Positions 59,420 to 64,000 of a DNA stretch of 64,000 nt are shown piece after piece (within the stretch, counting starts at the first letter, position 1; each line of letters begins with the position of its first letter). The translations under genes were made by a program, and so were the position numbers. Source of the DNA: Gymnopus androsaceus JB14 (lineage: Eukaryota > Basidiomycota > Agaricomycetes > Agaricales > Omphalotaceae). The notes under the pieces were generated by a model. That model was not told the origin of the DNA and did not search any database. It saw only the letters and a program-made list of their open reading frames with translations. The stretch spans positions 200,319 through 264,318 of the forward strand of contig ML769422.1 in NCBI GenBank assembly GCA_009733575.1, in the 5' to 3' direction.

Positions 59420-61337
59420 ATGAGCGGAAAGAAGACAATTAATGCTGTCTTCCTCTATGTTGACGACGATGCCATCATAAAGAAAGTATCTGGTCCTGCA
59501 ATAATGGAGCCAGATATGTTTATCAACACAGCTTCAACCACAATGAAGTCAGAGTTACAATTGCAGAGGAGTGCTCTCATTTTTTTCGTAAGTAGGATGG
59601 TCGCTTCTACTTGGTTATATTAACGCGATATATTCTACAGCACCTCGATTCGCCCATTCGGCGTGACGACTCGACTGCTATGATGGAGCAATTGGGAGGT
59701 CGTTTTGATTATGATTGGAAGCAGTGGAAAAACGGGCGATTGCAGACCATTATTGACTCTGTTTCTGATCCTGACAACATCTACCTTGTTGCCCTTTACA
59801 TTAGCGAGTTCGAAAGACTTCGTAAGCGAGACCTAAGAGTTCTAATCCGTTTCAATTGCTGATTCTTTCCGCAGCTCCCCGAGAGTGGTCATCCGAACTT
59901 CCTGGTGGCAAATACTTTTCAGAACGGCCGGCCAAAGCGCCTTCGACCGGTGCTGAACCAGCTGAATTCGCTGCAGGTCAAAAGCTGGAAGAAACACGTA
60001 TCTATTGTGACCGTCCAAGACGTAGCAAGGAGAAGGAGGTCCTGATTCCCCTAGCATTACTCTTCCCGTCGTTCGGAGCATTCCAAACAAACATCCGAAC
60101 CATCGAACCCTCTGATGCGGGCCTCCTATTTGCGACAAGGATGTCTGAAGATCTTTGTGGCATCTTCGATAATGAGGACAAGAGAGAGGCTGCATTTCGA
60201 GCTTTGCTTGGTGAATTTCTAGGTGTTAATATCCCTAAAGAGAAGATCGGTGATTTCACCACGGATGGTGCAGTCAAGTTTACGATAGACAGTAAGGATG
60301 GGGCTTGTACGCTTATCATCGAGGTGAAATCAGAACAATGCGGTAACGGTGATCCTGGCTTCCAGGTTGCATTAAATTATCTGGAAAACTCTCGTATCAT
60401 CCGCCATCGTGCAGCGGCTGGAGATGCAAAAGCCGCAAGTTGGATGAGACTCAGGCTACCCTCCATTTTAATTACGCATCCTGGTGAGCGGACCAGTTAC
60501 AGTAAGATGTACCTTCAATGAACTAATCGTTTACTCTTAGGGCCAAGCATCCAAATCCTCGGCGGTGTAATGAATGATCGCCCCCAAATCGAAGTCCTCA
60601 CTGCCTGCGTACCCATGTCTTTTCATGCCTCTAACCAGGAGATGTTGCTCGACCTCGCACGCACATTGACAGCGCTTCATATTCTCTTCACTGATTTGGG
60701 CAAACTTTATGACTATCCTCCTGCCGCGAACCCTTCTTCACCAGTTCAGCACTCTTTCCCTTATCCAAGGAGCTTCAAAACCGGCGAGGAAACGACCTCA
60801 TTCACCTACGTCAGACGTGTGGATGCTACTCGACTGGTGTTTGAGATAAATACCGAGCACAATGAGAAACTTTTTGTCAAGTATGCTCGACAGTACGGCG
60901 AAAGGGCCCACCGCAAGGCTTATGAGATTGGGCTTGCACCGAAACTACTAGCGTGCGATGACCTTGAAGGAGGCTGGAAACTGGTAGTAATGGCATCTAT
61001 TCCTGCAGACTATGAGGCGGTGGATGACATCTTCAAGAAAGTGGATGTTGTTGTCAAAGAGGAGATCAAAAGCAAGGTCCGTGAGGCATTAGAACCTTTC
61101 TTTGAAGAAGGATTCATCCATGGGGACCTTCGCCCTGCGAATATCTTTTTTGATGTGAAGGAGAACAAGGTGCTGATTATCGACTACGATTGGGCTGGGT
61201 CCGTTGGCGCGGTCAAATATCCTCCAAACGTCCGATGCACTAGCAGAATTTGGCGCCCAGAGGGAGAGTTGAGTTTGCGTCCTATTATATTGAAGCATGA
61301 TCGGGAGATGGTGGAGCATCTGTATCCAATGTACTAG
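59420..61337 (+). CDS. Crinkler-like nuclease-kinase (PD-(D/E)XK plus protein-kinase fold)
   Basis: Four exons (59420-59587, 59641-59821, 59875-60483, 60541-61337) give 584 residues. The N-terminal ~110 residues ('LYVDDDAIIKKVSG') are unassigned. A restriction-endonuclease-like core lies around residues 244-285: Asp in 'FTTDGAV', E-x-K in 'LIIEVKSE' and Gln in 'FQVALNYL'. The C-terminal part is an atypical protein kinase: a Lys in 'LFVKYARQ' (~431), a catalytic loop 'FIHGDLRPANIFFD' (~512) and a DFG-equivalent 'LIIDYDWAG' (~532), then 'VKYPPNV' and 'HDREMVEHLY'. Nuclease-kinase fusions of this kind belong to the Crinkler-RHS class of eukaryotic effectors, presumed to act in the nucleus. No signal peptide or LxLFLAK motif is seen. 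The frame is intact. Confidence 0.6.
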
Positions 61338-62053
61338 TATGTAGCTCGAATTGTTTGTGTGTCTTGTAATCAGCTTAGCACCCACCAGAAATTGTCACTC
61401 CCCGACTCTGACCGAAGGGAAGGGAGGGTCCTGTCTGCAGCGATCGGACAAAAATCCACCAAAAAGACCACTCTAGGTAATTTGTTCCCGCGCTCCACGT
61501 TAGCCACGTTTCTGCTTATACATGAAACAATGACAATTTTTCCGGTCTTTTGTCTACCCCCATCGTCTCCATTTGCGTTGGATTTTGACCTTGAATAAAA
61601 CTCATAAGATGTCTAATATGAATTTTGCATTACGAGCCCATGGCTCCATGTAATGCAGAGTGGGTGAGCGAAGTAGATCTGAGTGCTCTACATAAGCGCT
61701 TTGAACGGCACGCAGCGTTCCGCTTGCTCGCTTTGGCCGGTCAAAGCAGGTTGCGTGCAATTGTGGCTGTGCATGTTTTTCCCGGGCACCTCTCACAATT
61801 GGGTGAGCGAAGCGAACCCAATAAAAGAACTTTATGTCTTTGCTTTAAGTTCTGTGCCGCGTTGGGCCGTCATTGAATCTGAAGAACTTCGCCGTGAACA
61901 ATTGAATTGCTTGCTAATATCTGATTTCAGTACTCTGTCCCACTCCATCCCGGCTAGTCAAAGAAATAAACCGTCGTTGGTGAATTTTGTATTGGAACTA
62001 CTCCAAGGGCCCCCTCTTCATTTGAGGGACAGCAGAACGACTGGAACAGTTGT
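61338..62053. other. Intergenic
   Basis: ORFs at 61625-62126 are open but show no motif. The phrase GGGTGAGCGAAG occurs twice (61666 and 61801 regions). Nothing is assigned. Confidence 0.3.
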
Positions 62054-62322
62054 TTTGGTCGCGTTTCTTTTTAAATCAAATCATTTATATACGGAGTCGT
62101 TTATCTATTTCCCTGGCTGTGAATGACGTTGCCTTTGATTAAATTTGGGCAGGAAGTATATAATAGTCAAAGTTGTCGTTTCTCAACGTAGTACCGCAGT
62201 ATGTATAATATTGTTGAGATATTGTGTATACCTTGGGTCGTTATACTTATACTTGTAGTGATACGTTCTTAGTCTTTTTTTCGGATAATGCGGCCAGTCG
62301 GGGATTGCCACGGCAGTGGCGC
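62054..62322 (+). repeat. Direct repeat copy A (partner 63194-63488)
   Basis: Near-identical to 63194-63488 by eye, from 'tttggt.gcgtttctttt' to 'ggcagtggcgc'. It lacks a ~25-bp segment present in copy B. The two copies bracket the hAT-type MITE. They do not start TG and end CA, so they are not obviously LTRs. Confidence 0.8.
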
Positions 62323-62453
62323 TAAGGATTGATCTAACGCTTATGGAAGAATTTGTTCCCAGTTTTATGCAAATTTTGGATCGGTTATTTATCAGTCTCT
62401 TGTCAAAGCTTTACCTGAGGATGCTGCCGACCGTGAACCACACCCCTATCATT

Positions 62454-63031
62454 AGTGCTGCTGCGGTGCGGTTCGGTGCAGGTTCAGGCAAAAATTTCCG
62501 AACCTTGAACCCGAACCTCAGGTGCGGTTCACAATTTCTCGAACCCAAATTTTTTATAACTGTGCACTGAGGCCCAGGATCACTTGTATGTGGCTTTTAA
62601 TTTGTTACATGTTGTGAATTTTACTCCAACGTGCCACCATCTGTTTTGCAGAGAGAATAACCAAGCGATTGTCAAGATAAGACTCTGTAAGAGTGAACAA
62701 GTTGGGGATCAAGGCTTAGGTAAAATTTCCCAAGCATAATAAATACCTTAATGGTTTAATTTGTAGTCAAAAATTTACCCTCTATAGATTTGAAGGTTGA
62801 TATATTACGCTTTGGCCCCTTTTCTCATACAAAACGCAGGAAAAATGATGGTTTAAGACAACTGAGGTTCGGAGGTTCGGTGCAGGTGCGAACCTTCCAA
62901 AAATTTCCGAACCTGAACCTGCACCAAAAGGTTCGGTTCTCGAACCTTCAGCCAAGTGAACCTGAACCTTGGGTGCGGTTCGGGTTCAAAACGGGTTCAC
63001 AAGGTTCATGAACCGCACCGCGGCAGCACTA
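62454..63031. mobile_element. hAT-type MITE, 578 bp
   Basis: An 8-bp target duplication CCTATCAT (62446-62453 and 63032-63039) flanks a sequence whose ends are TAGTGCTGCTGCGGTGCGGT and the reverse complement of TAGTGCTGCCGCGGTGCGGT. TAGTG fits the hAT terminal consensus, and 8 bp is the hAT duplication length. Below the ends are many GGTTCGG/CCGAACC repeats in both orientations. No transposase is encoded. Confidence 0.9.
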
Positions 63032-63193
63032 CCTATCATCAGGTGGAGTTTCCACCTTCCTTGAAGCAAGCACTGTTAACATGCCCTTCCTGCGACATTG
63101 ATCAATTATTGACTTCGTTATCAGTCAAATCTACATCTCACGCAGGCACCTTGTTTTACTGATTCAGATCACCCAGTATTAAAGCTAATATGG

Positions 63194-63488
63194 TTTGGTT
63201 GCGTTTCTTTTTAAATCAAATCATTTCTATATGTAGTTGTTTATCTATTTCCTGTGGCTGTGAGTGATGCTGCCTTTATCCTCCATCCTCTATTGACTTC
63301 GCTTTTAATTTTGGGCAGGAAGTATAAAATAGTCAAAGTTGTCACTTTTCAACGTAGTACCGCAGCATGTATAATATTGTTGAAATATTGTGTATAGCTT
63401 GGGTCGTTATACTTATACTTGTAGTGATACGTTCTTAGTCTTTTTTTCGGATAATGCGGCCAGTCGGGGATTGCCATGGCAGTGGCGC
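63194..63488 (+). repeat. Direct repeat copy B (partner 62054-62322)
   Basis: Second copy of the direct repeat, 1.14 kb downstream of copy A. It contains an extra segment ('atcctccatcctctattgac' region) relative to copy A. Confidence 0.8.
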
Positions 63489-63773
63489 ACTTGGTATCAC
63501 GCTCCGCTGTTAAAAAAAGTTGAGATTTTCTACTTACAGTCCCACGTAACATTCCTTGCCTATGTTCAAGCCTGACACCTTCCGCTCCAAGTACTTACAT
63601 TTATAGATCGTCACACTTCGACGCGTATTTCTGGGTCACGCTATTGTGTGCGCTGAGTAACTGTTCTCAAAATCAGCCATCTCAACTATATATTCTTGCA
63701 ATCCTTTGACTCATACTTAGTTACAGTAGGTCCCGTCTTGTCATTGTCAACATCTACATACTGCTACAGACTG

Positions 63774-64000
63774 CTACACATTTCGGTATTCGAATGCAGG
63801 GCTACCCGGTTCTGAACTGTCGACGATAGACATGGTGTACCCTGCCTCACCCTCTTTAGCATGCGCTTCTTCTACCGATAGAATCTCGGCGTCGACCAAG
63901 TTCAACGTCTTCTTCAGATAAGGCAAGATTTCAGTCAAAACCGCACTTTCTGAGAAGGGCAAAGTGCGGCGGAAAGCGGTTTGAGCACCAAATTGAGCCA
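63774..64000 (-). CDS. Leucyl-tRNA synthetase (cytosolic type), C-terminal end
   Basis: Minus strand, open from the right edge to a stop at 63774-63776. It reads 'TAFRRTLPFSESAVLTEILP', 'YLKKTLNLVDAEILSVEEA', then 'DSSEPGSPAFEYRNV'. The 'PYLKK.L....VEIL..' stretch and the terminal 'SSEPGSPAFEY' fit the C-terminal end of eukaryotic cytosolic LeuRS, which charges tRNA-Leu. Only about 75 residues are in the window, so the call rests on this tail alone. Confidence 0.5.
   Translation of the reverse strand, partial: AQFGAQTAFRRTLPFSESAVLTEILPYLKKTLNLVDAEILSVEEAHAKEGEAGYTMSIVDSSEPGSPAFEYRNV

Noticed and set aside
62054..63488. Small LTR retrotransposon (direct repeats as LTRs)
   Set aside because: No TG...CA ends, no primer-binding site or polyprotein, and the internal part is mostly the hAT MITE.
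1..64000. tRNA, rRNA or CRISPR features
   Set aside because: Reading by eye for box A/B pairs, rRNA stretches and regularly spaced short repeats gave nothing convincing. A covariance-model search was not possible here.

Overview
The window looks like nuclear DNA of a filamentous basidiomycete, most likely an agaricomycete. Genes carry many short GT-AG introns (about 50-65 nt). The families seen fit that group: F-box/leucine-rich proteins, an Agaricomycete-style BTB protein, a CUE-domain Def1-like protein, an HsbA-like surface protein, a DUF3433-like membrane protein and a Crinkler-like nuclease-kinase. No rRNA, tRNA, CRISPR or prokaryotic operon structure was seen.

Layout. 0-2 kb: 3' part of a PPR-like gene. 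2.5-8 kb: an aldo-keto reductase (AKR) and a Zn2Cys6 regulator in divergent orientation. 8.6-11.9 kb: large Gln/Gly-rich CUE protein. 13.3-15.3 kb: secreted-type protein with three HsbA-like repeats. 15.9-18 kb: first copy of a gene of unknown family. 19.2-20.6 kb: broken dihydroflavonol-reductase-like gene. 20.8-21.7 kb: SNARE USE1. 22.7-23.4 kb: bZIP factor. 25-30.7 kb: dual-specificity phosphatase. 31.2-32.7 kb: choline-phosphate cytidylyltransferase. 32.7-43.8 kb is gene-poor and repeat-rich: a ~155-bp tandem repeat, an AKR 3' relic, a decayed F-box gene, and an inverted second copy of the unknown gene holding an 835-bp TIR element. 43.9-45 kb: CCC1-type iron transporter. 45.7-46.9 kb: BTB protein. 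48.4-49 kb: USE1 pseudogene. 49.5-52.6 kb: DUF3433-like membrane protein. 52.9-54.8 kb: phosphoglycerate mutase with interrupted frame. 56.2-57.8 kb: F-box protein. 58-61.3 kb: kinase-like relics and a Crinkler-like nuclease-kinase. 62-63.5 kb: direct repeats around a hAT-type MITE. 63.8-64 kb: 3' end of leucyl-tRNA synthetase.

Housekeeping genes (USE1, cytidylyltransferase, CCC1, phosphoglycerate mutase, LeuRS) alternate with lineage-specific, duplicated or decaying ones. Three left-half sequences (AKR 3' exon, unknown gene, USE1) each recur in the right half, each inverted but in the same left-to-right order. In two conserved enzymes (the SDR and phosphoglycerate mutase) every reading-frame break I could place is a single extra base. 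That is either insertion-type assembly error or something worth checking at the RNA level.

Exon limits were set by eye from splice motifs and conserved protein motifs. Family names rest on recognised motifs, not on database searches.
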